DNA from: Bacteroidota bacterium
Lineage (GTDB): Bacteria; Bacteroidota; Bacteroidia; Bacteroidales; JAAUTT01
Assembly: GCA_023429135.1 (NCBI GenBank)
Contig: JAEYWD010000007.1
Span: 1 to 64,000 of the forward strand
Direction: 5' to 3'
DNA: 64,000 bases
This document shows positions 9,855-18,230 of this stretch, piece by piece. The translations under genes and the position numbers were made by a program. The notes under the pieces were generated by a model, which made no database searches, had not been told where the DNA came from, and worked only from the letters and a program-made list of their open reading frames with translations. Position 1 is the first letter of the stretch; every line of letters begins with the position of its first letter.

Positions 9855-10760
9855 TTAAATCTGATTTCGTATTGAATTAAAAACACTGCAAAAGTTAACC
9901 ACGAAATCTTTTGTATACTTTGTTGTCGGATCGAGATCCGGGTCTAATATGGTTATTTCCATACCCACGGCCTTGGACGACGACAAGAGCAATTTCATTA
10001 AAGTATTGAATTCAACGTAATGTAACCCATCCGGTTGACGACTATCCACGGCGGGCATAATATCGTCACTTAACACATCCACATCCAGGTGGATCCAAAA
10101 ACCATCCAGCCCCTTCTCCTGAACCATCTGTAAGAAACCGGTAATACATTTGTCCGTTCCCATCTGACGCAATTCTGCAAGATCAATGTATTGAATATCC
10201 GATTTGCGGATCAATTCAACATACCAATCCTCATAATCCCTGTTGCCTACGCACCAAATATTTCCTTCTTCAAAATAAGGTTTTCGATTATGAATATTAG
10301 TAAGTTTCATAGGACCATATCCGGCCACCAGTGCAAGATCCATTCCTGCAGCGCCATGGGTTTGCGACATTGAGGGCAACATGAAATCGGTATGACCGTC
10401 AAGAAAGAACAAGGCATATTTACCGGTTTCCTTCAAAGCCAGCGCATTGCCGACTAAAATACTACAATCGCCTCCTAACACAAGGGGAAACTCCTGGTTT
10501 CGAATTGTCGAACCTAACAACTTAGCCTGTTTTTCTGCATATTGAGCTATTTTATCAGCATTTCGTATCTGCGATTCAGCATCAAGTTCCATGCTATACT
10601 CAGGAGGTTCCAGACGGATTGTTTTAGCTGGATTGAGGAGTGCATGAAAGTTGTTTTTACGGAGGAAATCGGGAAGAGCTCTTACGCCTGGTTCTTTCCC
10701 CGGATAGGGTGCTTTAAGACCCAAATTAGATGGTAATTCCAGAATTACTAAATTATTCAT
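9855..10760 (-). CDS. Arginase/agmatinase-family hydrolase
   Basis: 301 residues, no signal, cytosolic. Ureohydrolase motifs are present: VLGGDCSIL, FFLDGHTDF and HLDVDVLSDDIMPAVD, supplying the two-manganese site. The usual DAH-D reads DGHTD here. Length matches arginase, agmatinase and formimidoylglutamase, and the substrate cannot be told from these motifs. The nitrilase-family gene lies 45 bases upstream on the same strand, so the pair may handle amidine or amide nitrogen (for instance arginine, agmatine or polyamine breakdown). That pathway is inference. Confidence 0.85.
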   Translation of the reverse strand: MNNLVILELPSNLGLKAPYPGKEPGVRALPDFLRKNNFHALLNPAKTIRLEPPEYSMELDAESQIRNADKIAQYAEKQAKLLGSTIRNQEFPLVLGGDCSILVGNALALKETGKYALFFLDGHTDFMLPSMSQTHGAAGMDLALVAGYGPMKLTNIHNRKPYFEEGNIWCVGNRDYEDWYVELIRKSDIQYIDLAELRQMGTDKCITGFLQMVQEKGLDGFWIHLDVDVLSDDIMPAVDSRQPDGLHYVEFNTLMKLLLSSSKAVGMEITILDPDLDPTTKYTKDFVVNFCSVFNSIRNQI

Positions 10761-10805
10761 AGATAATTACATTCTGGTTTATAAACATTTAAACCCTTTT
10801 AAGGT

Positions 10806-11804
10806 TTAGTGGCAGTTTTCGTATGCTCGATTATTTTGTTTACTCCTCTCCAGCCAAACAACTTTCTGCTCAGGGTTGTGTTCTTTCCCAATAATATGGC
10901 GGTAAAGATCCGGGCGACGGGCTTTAATATATCGTGTACCACCAGCCATTTCCAGCTTCTCGGAAGTAATATTTGCGATTGCAATATCATCGCCCAGGGT
11001 GCGGCATTCGGCAACAATATCGCCAAAAGGATCCAGAATCATGGAACAGCCGTTTTTAAGCTGGTCGTCGTCCATGCCGATTGGGTTGGAAAATACGGCA
11101 TACACGGCATTATCATAAGCTCTTGCAGGCAGCCATTTCATCAGCCAGCCCCGTCCTTTCATGCCGTCGAACTCTAAACGGAGAGATGTAGGATCTTTTT
11201 CGCGGTTTTCCCAAAATTTGGGATCGACGAAACCAGCACCGGGTCGGGTTGAGGGTGTACACATGGTTACATGCGGCATAAAAATAATGTCGGCTCCTAA
11301 AAGCTTTGTGGCTCTTACATTCTCAATCACGTTATTATCGTAGCAGATCAATATGCCGCACTTCCATCCGAAGAGTTCAAAAACACAGTATTCGTTGCCA
11401 GGTGTAAGGTGAGGATTTATAAAAGGATGAAGTTTACGATATTTAGCCACCAGTCCGTTCTTATCCACACAAACATAAGCTTTGTAAAGTTTTTCTTCAG
11501 CATCTTTTTCAAACAAACCTGCAAGAATTACCATGTTGTATTTTAAAGCTATCTGCTGAAGTTCTCCGACACTGGGTCCGCCGGGAATAAACTCAGCCAG
11601 TTCAAGCATCTGAACTTTATCCAACTTGCGTGCAAAAGTATATCCGGTAACCGAGCATTCATGAAATGCCACAACTTTAGCTCCCTGTGAAGCAGCCTTT
11701 CCGGTAAGTTTATCGATTACCGAAAGATTATAGGCTTTATCACCGCTTTTATTTTTGAATTGGGCAGTTGCAATTTTAAAATCGAGCATGGTTGTAAATT
11801 TCAT
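10806..11804 (-). CDS. Carbon-nitrogen hydrolase (nitrilase superfamily)
   Basis: 332 residues, cytosolic. The Glu-Lys-Cys triad of the superfamily is visible: VVAFHECSVTGY (Glu), YRKLHPFI (Lys) and GILICYDNNVIEN (Cys). Such enzymes are amidases, N-carbamoyl hydrolases or nitrilases; the exact substrate is not clear. The true start may be the Met five codons in (MLDFKIATAQ), since family members usually begin there. It is probably transcribed with the arginase-family gene that follows, and the shared theme would be release of ammonia from guanidino or carbamoyl compounds. Confidence 0.88.
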   Translation of the reverse strand: MKFTTMLDFKIATAQFKNKSGDKAYNLSVIDKLTGKAASQGAKVVAFHECSVTGYTFARKLDKVQMLELAEFIPGGPSVGELQQIALKYNMVILAGLFEKDAEEKLYKAYVCVDKNGLVAKYRKLHPFINPHLTPGNEYCVFELFGWKCGILICYDNNVIENVRATKLLGADIIFMPHVTMCTPSTRPGAGFVDPKFWENREKDPTSLRLEFDGMKGRGWLMKWLPARAYDNAVYAVFSNPIGMDDDQLKNGCSMILDPFGDIVAECRTLGDDIAIANITSEKLEMAGGTRYIKARRPDLYRHIIGKEHNPEQKVVWLERSKQNNRAYENCH

Positions 11805-11850
11805 GCAAAATAAGAAAAGACTTCGAAAAATATTCTGTCGTTATAGTAAT

Positions 11851-11880
11851 TCCTAAAACCTAACAGCTAAACAGCTTCAC
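11851..11880. repeat. Dispersed 'cctaaacgcctaacagc' word repeat
   Basis: Short run (cctaaaacctaacagctaa then acagcttc) matching stretches near 17251, 19608 and 53223. It lies between the TonB receptor stop and the nitrilase gene. Confidence 0.5.
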
Positions 11881-14307
11881 CTAAAACTTCAACGACATTT
11901 TTAAATTCAACCGTCGTGAGGTTAGATAATTAGGTACAGCAAACAAATTGGGAACATTTTCCTGGTTTGCGACCGTCTGAATCCACATAAACGAAGCTTT
12001 GTTGCGGATATCGAATAAATTAAACACTTCCACCCCAATCCAGAAGTTTTTTAGTTGAGGCAAAAAAGGAGTTTTGAATGTCTTTGATAATCCCAGATCG
12101 ACACGGCGATAATGTCCCAAAGGATAAGTAGCATCGAACCTGTTTGATTTTGGCGGTGCAATGTAGAATGTCGATCCGTAAACCAGGTTCAGACTCGCTT
12201 TCAAACTTGGATTATTGGGTAAATAGTCCTGAAAGAATACATTAATATGGAAAAGCTGATCGGTTGGGCGGTGATAATATCCGGGTTCAATTCTTTGCCC
12301 GTTTTTATTAATGTAGTAGTCGTCCAGCAGATCTTCTTTCGTACTTAATAACGATAAGCTAGCCCACGATTCAACACCCTGCACAAATTCACCATATAAT
12401 TTCATATCAATGCCTGTGGCATATCCGCGGGCGTTGTTCTGAGCAGTATATTTTATGCGAACATTGTCCAGTTTGTACGGAATCAGATTTTTCAAATCCT
12501 TATAATAAGCTTCAATGGTATATTTAAATGGACGTTCCCACAAATTCAACATTATATCGCTCCCCAGCAAAAAATGAATTGACTGTTGCGATTTGATGTT
12601 CCTGTTAAGTTCTCCTTTAAAATTTCTAAGCTCTTTATACACGGGTGGCTGAAAATAAATCCCTGATGCCGCATAAAAAACAACATCCCTTTCCCAAACG
12701 GGCTGCACAGAAAACCGAACTCTTGGGCTTAAAAGTTTTTCGGACGTAAGCGACCAACCATGAAAACGAACGCCTGCATTTAATGTAAAAGAAGCTCGCT
12801 TACTATCCCATTTTATTGCATCCTGAATAAATGCAGAATATCTTTCTAGGGTAAGTGAATTCTCAGCAGAAACAATATTATTTAAAACGATCTGTCGGTC
12901 GGAATATGGTGACGAATACCCTGCCGAATCAATATAATCCCACTCACTTAAACGGTCCTGAAAACGGTCGTGCTGATATTTTACAGCCCAGGTAAAATTA
13001 TGATCCCCCTTTTGCCACGAACCGCTATAGGCCGCCGACCAGATATCGGCCTGAAGATAGTTGCGGGCATGATTCAGCATTGCTCCCACTCCCAAATTCA
13101 GGAGACTATCGCCATAGGTATCCGATCCGGGGTATGCATCCAGTTCATTAATTAAGTACTCACCAGAAATATCAAATTTTTCCTGTTCATAAATGGAATA
13201 GACGCTCGCCATCAGTTTCATTCTGAGGTTAGGGTTAAGCTGATATTGTGTCCAGAACGAACCCATCATGGAGTTGTACTGATCCTCTTCATGGCCGTCG
13301 TAATAAATTTTAAGATTATATATTTGGGCAAACGTCCCGAAATTGGTATTTCGGGTTTGAGGAATAAATGAATAGGAGTTCCGTGCATAATTAGTGAGCA
13401 TTCCAAAACTAAGCTTCTCAGTCATTTTATAATTGAGCATCATTTGCCAGTCGGTGAAATTCGGCTCGTATTCGCCTTTACTATCCAGACTGCCCAGCAA
13501 AAGTTTAGTTGTTTTGTAGCGAATCCCTGAAATAAAGCTAAACTTTTTGTTTTTCGAGATTCCTTCAACAGATATGCTTCCCCCCATGAAACTAAGGTTA
13601 ACACTTGCTGCAGCCTTTTGAGGAGTGCGATAACTCACGTCGAGCACCGACGACATTTTATCGCCATAACGGGCCTCAAAGCCGCCAGCAGAAAACCTGA
13701 TACTTCCCACCAGATCAGGGTTTATAAAACTCAGTCCCTCCTGCTGACCACTGCGGACCAGAAAAGGGCGGATCACTTCCACTTCGTTCACATAAACCAG
13801 ATTTTCGTCGAAATTACCACCTCGCACGGAATACTGGGAACTCAGTTCATTAGAAGAGGATACGCCGGGCATGGTTTTGATTAACGATTCCAAAGAACTG
13901 GAAGGATTGGGCAACAGCTCAAATTCTTTAACCGAAATGCGGTTCATATCCTGGTTTCTGCCAATAACAGAAACCTCTTCCAGGTTCTTAACAGCAATCC
14001 TCAATACTGCGTTTAATTCTTTTTTTTCGTCAGAAGAAAGGTTTATAATAACTTTTTCGGTTTTGTAACCCACCAATGAAAAAAGAATTTCATGCCGGCC
14101 GGCAGGGACATCCATCTGATATTTACCGTCGGTATTGCTGGTGGTACCTTTGTTTAACTGAGGAATTACAATATTTACGAAAGGAAGTGATTTGCCTGTT
14201 GAATCGGTAACCCCGCCAAAAATAGAACCCGATTGAGCCTGAGATAGAACAAACTCAACATTAACCGATAACAAAAGAAGGAAGAAGAAAAATCTAGTTT
14301 GAAGCAC
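11881..14307 (-). CDS. TonB-dependent outer-membrane receptor
   Basis: About 808 residues from a GTG start at 14307. I prefer this start because it gives a clean signal peptide (MLQTRFFFFLLLLSV, ending LSQA), while longer frames put some 38 polar residues in front. Domains: carboxypeptidase-regulatory-like beta-sandwich (SIFGGVTDSTGKSLPFVNI), plug (KTMPGVSSSNELSSQYSVRG), then a beta-barrel ending in a short aromatic strand (LKMSLKF). It would import a bulky ligand using TonB energy. No SusD gene is adjacent, so it is not a SusC-type glycan importer. The GTG start lies inside the end of the upstream gene (14-base overlap), which implies translational coupling. Confidence 0.9.
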   Translation of the reverse strand: MLQTRFFFFLLLLSVNVEFVLSQAQSGSIFGGVTDSTGKSLPFVNIVIPQLNKGTTSNTDGKYQMDVPAGRHEILFSLVGYKTEKVIINLSSDEKKELNAVLRIAVKNLEEVSVIGRNQDMNRISVKEFELLPNPSSSLESLIKTMPGVSSSNELSSQYSVRGGNFDENLVYVNEVEVIRPFLVRSGQQEGLSFINPDLVGSIRFSAGGFEARYGDKMSSVLDVSYRTPQKAAASVNLSFMGGSISVEGISKNKKFSFISGIRYKTTKLLLGSLDSKGEYEPNFTDWQMMLNYKMTEKLSFGMLTNYARNSYSFIPQTRNTNFGTFAQIYNLKIYYDGHEEDQYNSMMGSFWTQYQLNPNLRMKLMASVYSIYEQEKFDISGEYLINELDAYPGSDTYGDSLLNLGVGAMLNHARNYLQADIWSAAYSGSWQKGDHNFTWAVKYQHDRFQDRLSEWDYIDSAGYSSPYSDRQIVLNNIVSAENSLTLERYSAFIQDAIKWDSKRASFTLNAGVRFHGWSLTSEKLLSPRVRFSVQPVWERDVVFYAASGIYFQPPVYKELRNFKGELNRNIKSQQSIHFLLGSDIMLNLWERPFKYTIEAYYKDLKNLIPYKLDNVRIKYTAQNNARGYATGIDMKLYGEFVQGVESWASLSLLSTKEDLLDDYYINKNGQRIEPGYYHRPTDQLFHINVFFQDYLPNNPSLKASLNLVYGSTFYIAPPKSNRFDATYPLGHYRRVDLGLSKTFKTPFLPQLKNFWIGVEVFNLFDIRNKASFMWIQTVANQENVPNLFAVPNYLTSRRLNLKMSLKF

Positions 14308-14938
14308 TATTCTTTTTTCGTTTAAACTCTCCGTTTTTAAGCGCTTTGATAAACTTTGCCCAAGCCATAGCATCCAGAATTCCATAGTATGGAGATTGAC
14401 CATAGGTGCGGTTCTTCTCAAATTGTTGCATCATCACATTCCTGAAATTCATATTGGGAGAAGTGTAAGTGCTCATCAGCACCTGGGTTTGAATAATCGC
14501 GATATTAATCTGAGCTGCTTCCATGTCTTTGTTAACGGGCAATTCGGTATTTATAACAGCATTCCTAAATTCGGCATAAGTCTTCCACGGAAAAATAACC
14601 ACTGTATTCAGCATCACGGTATCAATTTCCATTCGCACCTCTCTGTTGATATGCCGGGTTGTTATGTTTTGTGGCATAACCATTTTATAAAGTTTGTAGC
14701 CCACACATTGAAAAAATACGGTATCACGCGGCTCTACAATAATGGTATACAAACCGTTATGATCACTCACGGTGCTTCGTTCGCTTTTCTTAACAATTAC
14801 ATGTACATAAGGAATCGGATCGTTCAGATCGTTTTTAACCAGGCCGCTCAACTGCATGTAAGGCTCCTGTTCCTGAGCAAGCGCCGAAGCCAGAAACGAA
14901 AAAAGCATAAAAATTATTATCCAAAGAGACCTGCCCAT
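14294..14938 (-). CDS. Secreted carboxypeptidase-regulatory-like domain protein
   Basis: 214 residues from the ATG at 14938 (MGRSLWIIIFMLFSF, a clear signal peptide ending ALAQ). Upstream in-frame Mets would place a long non-signal stretch first. Residues about 25-100 form a CarboxypepD_reg-like sandwich (LSGLVKNDLNDPIPYVHV, GLYTIIV, VGYKLYK), as in TonB receptor N-termini and related proteins. The C-terminal part is unrecognised, with a basic end. It precedes and overlaps the TonB receptor gene, so the two are likely co-expressed and may interact in the periplasm. The function is unknown. Confidence 0.78.
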   Translation of the reverse strand: MGRSLWIIIFMLFSFLASALAQEQEPYMQLSGLVKNDLNDPIPYVHVIVKKSERSTVSDHNGLYTIIVEPRDTVFFQCVGYKLYKMVMPQNITTRHINREVRMEIDTVMLNTVVIFPWKTYAEFRNAVINTELPVNKDMEAAQINIAIIQTQVLMSTYTSPNMNFRNVMMQQFEKNRTYGQSPYYGILDAMAWAKFIKALKNGEFKRKKNSASN

Positions 14939-14964
14939 GCGGTAAAAATAAATAAAATAACAGA

Positions 14965-14996
14965 TTGTCCATAATGGCAAATTAAATATATTTTTG
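14965..14996 (+). promoter_or_regulatory. Putative Bacteroidota promoter of yjbQ
   Basis: A TTG (14965-14967), 21 bases and then TATTTTTG (14989-14996) match the Bacteroidota -33 TTG / -7 TAnnTTTG pattern. The ATG of yjbQ follows 19 bases later. Confidence 0.45.
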
Positions 14997-15015
14997 CTTT
15001 TGCTTTTTTTAACAA

Positions 15016-15426
15016 ATGGTTCAGCAAACTGAAATAACATTACAAGGCTTTAAACGTGGGTTCCACCTGATTACAGGTGCCATTGAAAAGCAATTGCCTC
15101 CCCTTCCTGATAAAGGTATTCTGAATATTTTTATCAAACATACCTCAGCAGCACTGGCTATTAACGAGAATGCCGATTCATCGGTCCGAAGGGATTTCGA
15201 ATCTATTTTCAACCGCCTTGTTCCTGAAAACGAAAGTTATTACACGCATACACTGGAAGGATCGGACGATATGCCGGCACATGTTAAATCAAGCATCATA
15301 GGTCAATCCATCAACATACCCATTACCAACGGCCGACTGAATCTGGGCACCTGGCAGGGAATTTACCTCTGTGAGTTTAGAAATTATGGGGGCCCAAGAA
15401 GTTTGGTATTGACGGTGTTGGGGTGA
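15016..15426 (+). CDS. yjbQ: YjbQ/UPF0047 family protein
   Basis: 136 residues; small cytosolic single-domain protein. Family signature HTSAALAINENADSSV near residues 42-57, then an AHVKSSIIG block and GRLNLGTWQGIYLCE near the C-terminus. The length is typical. YjbQ homologues have been reported with weak thiamine-phosphate synthase activity; the physiological role is uncertain. It is divergent from the gene before the TonB receptor and followed by a repeat-rich gap. Confidence 0.92.
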   Translation: MVQQTEITLQGFKRGFHLITGAIEKQLPPLPDKGILNIFIKHTSAALAINENADSSVRRDFESIFNRLVPENESYYTHTLEGSDDMPAHVKSSIIGQSINIPITNGRLNLGTWQGIYLCEFRNYGGPRSLVLTVLG

Positions 15427-15429
15427 GAA

Positions 15430-15590
15430 TGGGTTACGAGTTGCGGGTTAAGGGTTGCGGGTTTTAGTCTGATCTAATGTATTTGGCCATGGACTATCGA
15501 CTAAAAACTATTGACTTTTTTAATATGAAATATTAATCATCGTGAATTGCAGAGTCTTACGACTTACTACTTACGACTTACGACTAAACA
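15430..15590. repeat. Cluster of three intergenic word-repeat families
   Basis: Three repeat vocabularies side by side: gggttacgagttgcgggtt (15430-15463), tatttggccatggactatcg and actattgac (15478-15518), then cttactacttacgacttacg (15558-15586). The first recurs inverted at 27574-27602 and the second across the window. No gene is seen. The last block abuts the iorA start. Confidence 0.6.
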
Positions 15591-15591
15591 T

Positions 15592-17181
15592 ATGAAACAA
15601 CTTTTATTAGGAGATGAAGCTATAGCGCAAGGAGCTATCGACGCTGGAATTTCGGGTATCTATGCCTATCCCGGGACTCCGTCGACAGAAATCATGGAAT
15701 ACATTCAGAAATCGAAACAGGCAACCGATGGAAAGGTACACTGCCGCTGGTCGACAAATGAAAAGACAGCCTTGGAAGAAGCTTTGGGCATGTCGTATGC
15801 TGGCAAACGCACTATTGTTTGTATGAAACATGTGGGTTTGAATGTAGCTGCCGACCCATTTATGAATGCAGCCATGTCGGGTGTTAACGGAGGAATGATT
15901 GTCGTCTCGGCTGATGACCCATCGATGCATTCGTCTCAAAACGAGCAGGATTCAAGGTTTTATGGCAAATTTGCAATGGTGCCGGTACTTGAACCTTCCA
16001 ATCAGCAAGAAGCTTACGACATGGTCCATTATGGATTCGACCTTTCGGAAAGATTGCAAACTCCGGTTTTGTTCCGCATCACAACCCGACTTGCACATTC
16101 CCGTACCGGAATTGAGCTCAAAACTCCGAGAGCTCAAAATCCCTTAAAAATGCCGCAGGATACCCGCCAGTTTATTCTTTTACCGGCCAATGCCCGTGGA
16201 AGATATAAACGACTGATTGGCTTGCAGAACGATTTTATTAAGGAAACTGAATTGAATGCGGGTGTAACCTATACAGAGGGGACCGACAAAAGTCTCGGAA
16301 TTATAGCCTGTGGACTTGCCTATAATTATCTGATGGAGAATTTCAATGATGCTCCTTGTCCCTACCCTGTAGTTAAAATCTGCCAATATCCGTTTTCTAC
16401 TAAACATATTAACCATCTTGTAAATACATGTAAGGAGATTCTTGTATTGGAAGAGGGTTTTCCCCTTGTGGAGGAACAATTAAAAGGAATTACCGAAACA
16501 AAACTCATTATTAAAGGTAGATTGAGTGGCGCAATTCCGCGCGATGGAGAACTTAATCCAACTATTATAGCTCAGGCTTTAGGAAAAGAAACGAAAAGCA
16601 CTTTCCCTGTTCCATCAGTTGTTACAATGCGCCCACCGCAACTTTGCAAAGGATGCAGTCATATCGACACCTACAATGCTATTGTTGAAGCCACAGCATC
16701 CATGAACCTGCACCGGGTTTTCTCCGATATTGGCTGTTACACTTTAGGAGCGCTTCCTCCTTACAATGCTATTCATACCTGCGTAGATATGGGCGCTTCC
16801 ATCACCATGGCGAAAGGCGCTGCCGATGCTGGTGTTTGGCCATCCATTGCTGTTATTGGCGACTCCACCTTCACGCACTCAGGTATGACAGGCCTGTTGG
16901 ATGCTGTTCTTGAAAACACCGATATTACAGTAATCATTTCCGATAACGAAACCACCGGTATGACCGGAGGTCAGGATTCGGCCGCAACCGACAGGCTGCA
17001 GCAAATTTGTCTTGGACTTGGCGTTGATCCTGCCCATGTCAGAACTATTATCCCTCTGAAAAAGAATCATGCAGAAAATGTGCAGGTAATACTTGACGAA
17101 ATCAACTATAAAGGCGTATCGGTGGTGATTTCACAAAGGGAATGCATTCAGACATCGGCAAGAAAACACAGGAAAAACTAG
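15592..17181 (+). CDS. iorA: Indolepyruvate:ferredoxin oxidoreductase, alpha subunit
   Basis: 529 residues from the ATG at 15592 (MKQLLLGDEAIAQGAIDAGI), chosen because family proteins start there. It decarboxylates aryl-2-oxoacids from aromatic amino acids with TPP and CoA, passing electrons to ferredoxin. Seen: YAYPGTPSTEIMEY, CKGCSHIDTYNAI, the TPP/metal motif IGDSTFTHSGMTGLLDA and SDNETTGMTGGQD. It lacks the C-terminal two-cluster ferredoxin domain of longer IorA proteins and ends SQRECIQTSARKHRKN, with no CxxCxxC. The beta subunit follows after a 109-base gap with a word repeat. The aminotransferase beyond could make its substrate. Confidence 0.92.
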   Translation: MKQLLLGDEAIAQGAIDAGISGIYAYPGTPSTEIMEYIQKSKQATDGKVHCRWSTNEKTALEEALGMSYAGKRTIVCMKHVGLNVAADPFMNAAMSGVNGGMIVVSADDPSMHSSQNEQDSRFYGKFAMVPVLEPSNQQEAYDMVHYGFDLSERLQTPVLFRITTRLAHSRTGIELKTPRAQNPLKMPQDTRQFILLPANARGRYKRLIGLQNDFIKETELNAGVTYTEGTDKSLGIIACGLAYNYLMENFNDAPCPYPVVKICQYPFSTKHINHLVNTCKEILVLEEGFPLVEEQLKGITETKLIIKGRLSGAIPRDGELNPTIIAQALGKETKSTFPVPSVVTMRPPQLCKGCSHIDTYNAIVEATASMNLHRVFSDIGCYTLGALPPYNAIHTCVDMGASITMAKGAADAGVWPSIAVIGDSTFTHSGMTGLLDAVLENTDITVIISDNETTGMTGGQDSAATDRLQQICLGLGVDPAHVRTIIPLKKNHAENVQVILDEINYKGVSVVISQRECIQTSARKHRKN

Positions 17182-17250
17182 TATTTAGTATTTTGAATTC
17201 GAAAATTAAACAAAAATGCCTAAGGAGTTTAGTTATTGAAAAGATTAAAA

Positions 17251-17285
17251 CCAACACCTAAACACCTACAGCCTAAACACTTAAA
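17251..17285. repeat. Dispersed 'cctaaacacctacagcctaaac' word repeat
   Basis: Short stretch (cacctaaacacctacagcc then taaacac) between iorA and iorB. Related to 11851, 19608 and 53223. It sits inside what should be a tight operon, suggesting later insertion. Confidence 0.5.
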
Positions 17286-17290
17286 TTAAA

Positions 17291-17881
17291 ATGAAACAAG
17301 ATATTATACTTTCGGGAGTTGGCGGACAGGGAATCGTTTCTATAGCCTCTGTAATTGGGTTAGCCGCTCTGGAAGAAAACTTTTATATCAAACAAAGTGA
17401 AGTACATGGAATGAGCCAGCGAGGTGGAGCAGTAATGTCGCATCTGCGGGTTTCGTCAAAACCGATCGCATCCGATTTAATTTCTACCGGAGGTGCCGAT
17501 ATAATACTAAGCGTTGAGCCCATGGAATCGCTACGTTACCTCCCGTACCTTTCCGATAAAGGCTGGGTGGTGACCAATTCCAAGCCATTCATCAATATTG
17601 ATAATTATCCCGAAATTGAATCGGTAATAAACGAATTAACAAAGCTTCCCCATTCTTTAATGGCCGATGCGGAGCAACTGGCCGAAGAAGCCGGCTCCGT
17701 AAGAACTTCAAATATGATTATTTTGGGAGTTGCTTCTCCCCTGCTTTCGCTTTCGGCGGAAGCTCTGGAAAAGGGAATTCAAAAACTCTTTTCAAGCAAA
17801 TCGCAGGATATAATAGATATGAATATTAAAGCCTTCCGGATTGGCAGGAATTTTAGTATAAACAAAGGAATTAAAGCTTAA
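17291..17881 (+). CDS. iorB: Indolepyruvate:ferredoxin oxidoreductase, beta subunit
   Basis: 196 residues. The gamma-type POR/IOR fold is shown by GVGGQGIVSIASVIGLAA (near 9-26) and the hallmark EVHGMSQRGGAVMSHLR (near 38-54). It forms the CoA/electron-transfer partner of IorA. The length is normal for a stand-alone beta subunit. It follows iorA on the same strand and is followed by the largest word-repeat block in the window. Confidence 0.93.
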   Translation: MKQDIILSGVGGQGIVSIASVIGLAALEENFYIKQSEVHGMSQRGGAVMSHLRVSSKPIASDLISTGGADIILSVEPMESLRYLPYLSDKGWVVTNSKPFINIDNYPEIESVINELTKLPHSLMADAEQLAEEAGSVRTSNMIILGVASPLLSLSAEALEKGIQKLFSSKSQDIIDMNIKAFRIGRNFSINKGIKA

Positions 17882-17886
17882 AGAAT

Positions 17887-18107
17887 TAAGTCGATAGTCC
17901 ACAAAAGTCGATAGTCCGTAGTTGATAGTCCATAGTTGATAGTCCATAGTCAATACAGAATAAAAGTCGATAGTTGATAGTCGATGGTCCATAACCAATA
18001 CAGAATGATATAAATCGATAGTCCATGGCCAACCGCAAGGCGACAGTCTTTTGGTTGTTTTCTATCGACTATCGTCTATGGACCATGGACTAATCTATTG
18101 ACTTTCC
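17887..18107. repeat. Largest 'tatggactatcgac' word-repeat block
   Basis: About 220 bases almost wholly made of agtcgatagtcc, gtagttgatagtccatag, caatacagaa, gatggtccataacc and, at the right end, inverted forms (ctatcgactatcgtc, tatggaccatgg). Left and right halves could pair as a long imperfect hairpin. Units are irregular, so it is not a CRISPR. No coding frame. Confidence 0.7.
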
Positions 18108-18162
18108 CCTCCATTTTAAGCTCAACAACATATTTCCCCGCATCAACTTATTAACAAAATCA

Positions 18163-18192
18163 TTTGAATATAAAGATATTTTTTTATATTTG
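18163..18192 (+). promoter_or_regulatory. Putative Bacteroidota promoter of the aminotransferase
   Basis: TTTG (18163-18166), 18-base spacer, TATATTTG (18185-18192): an exact match to the -33/-7 pattern. The ATG follows 38 bases downstream, leaving a short leader. Confidence 0.6.
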
Positions 18193-18230
18193 CGCCGATA
18201 TAAAAATTTAACCGAAAAAATCAATAAAAC

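Noticed and set aside
11881..14421. Longer TonB receptor start at ATG 14421
   Set aside because: It puts about 38 polar residues before the signal peptide and overlaps the preceding gene by 128 bases. The GTG at 14307 gives a normal signal peptide.
17887..18107. CRISPR-like repetition
   Set aside because: Repeat units have variable length and order, spacers are not uniform, and no cas gene is present. Better described as a word repeat.
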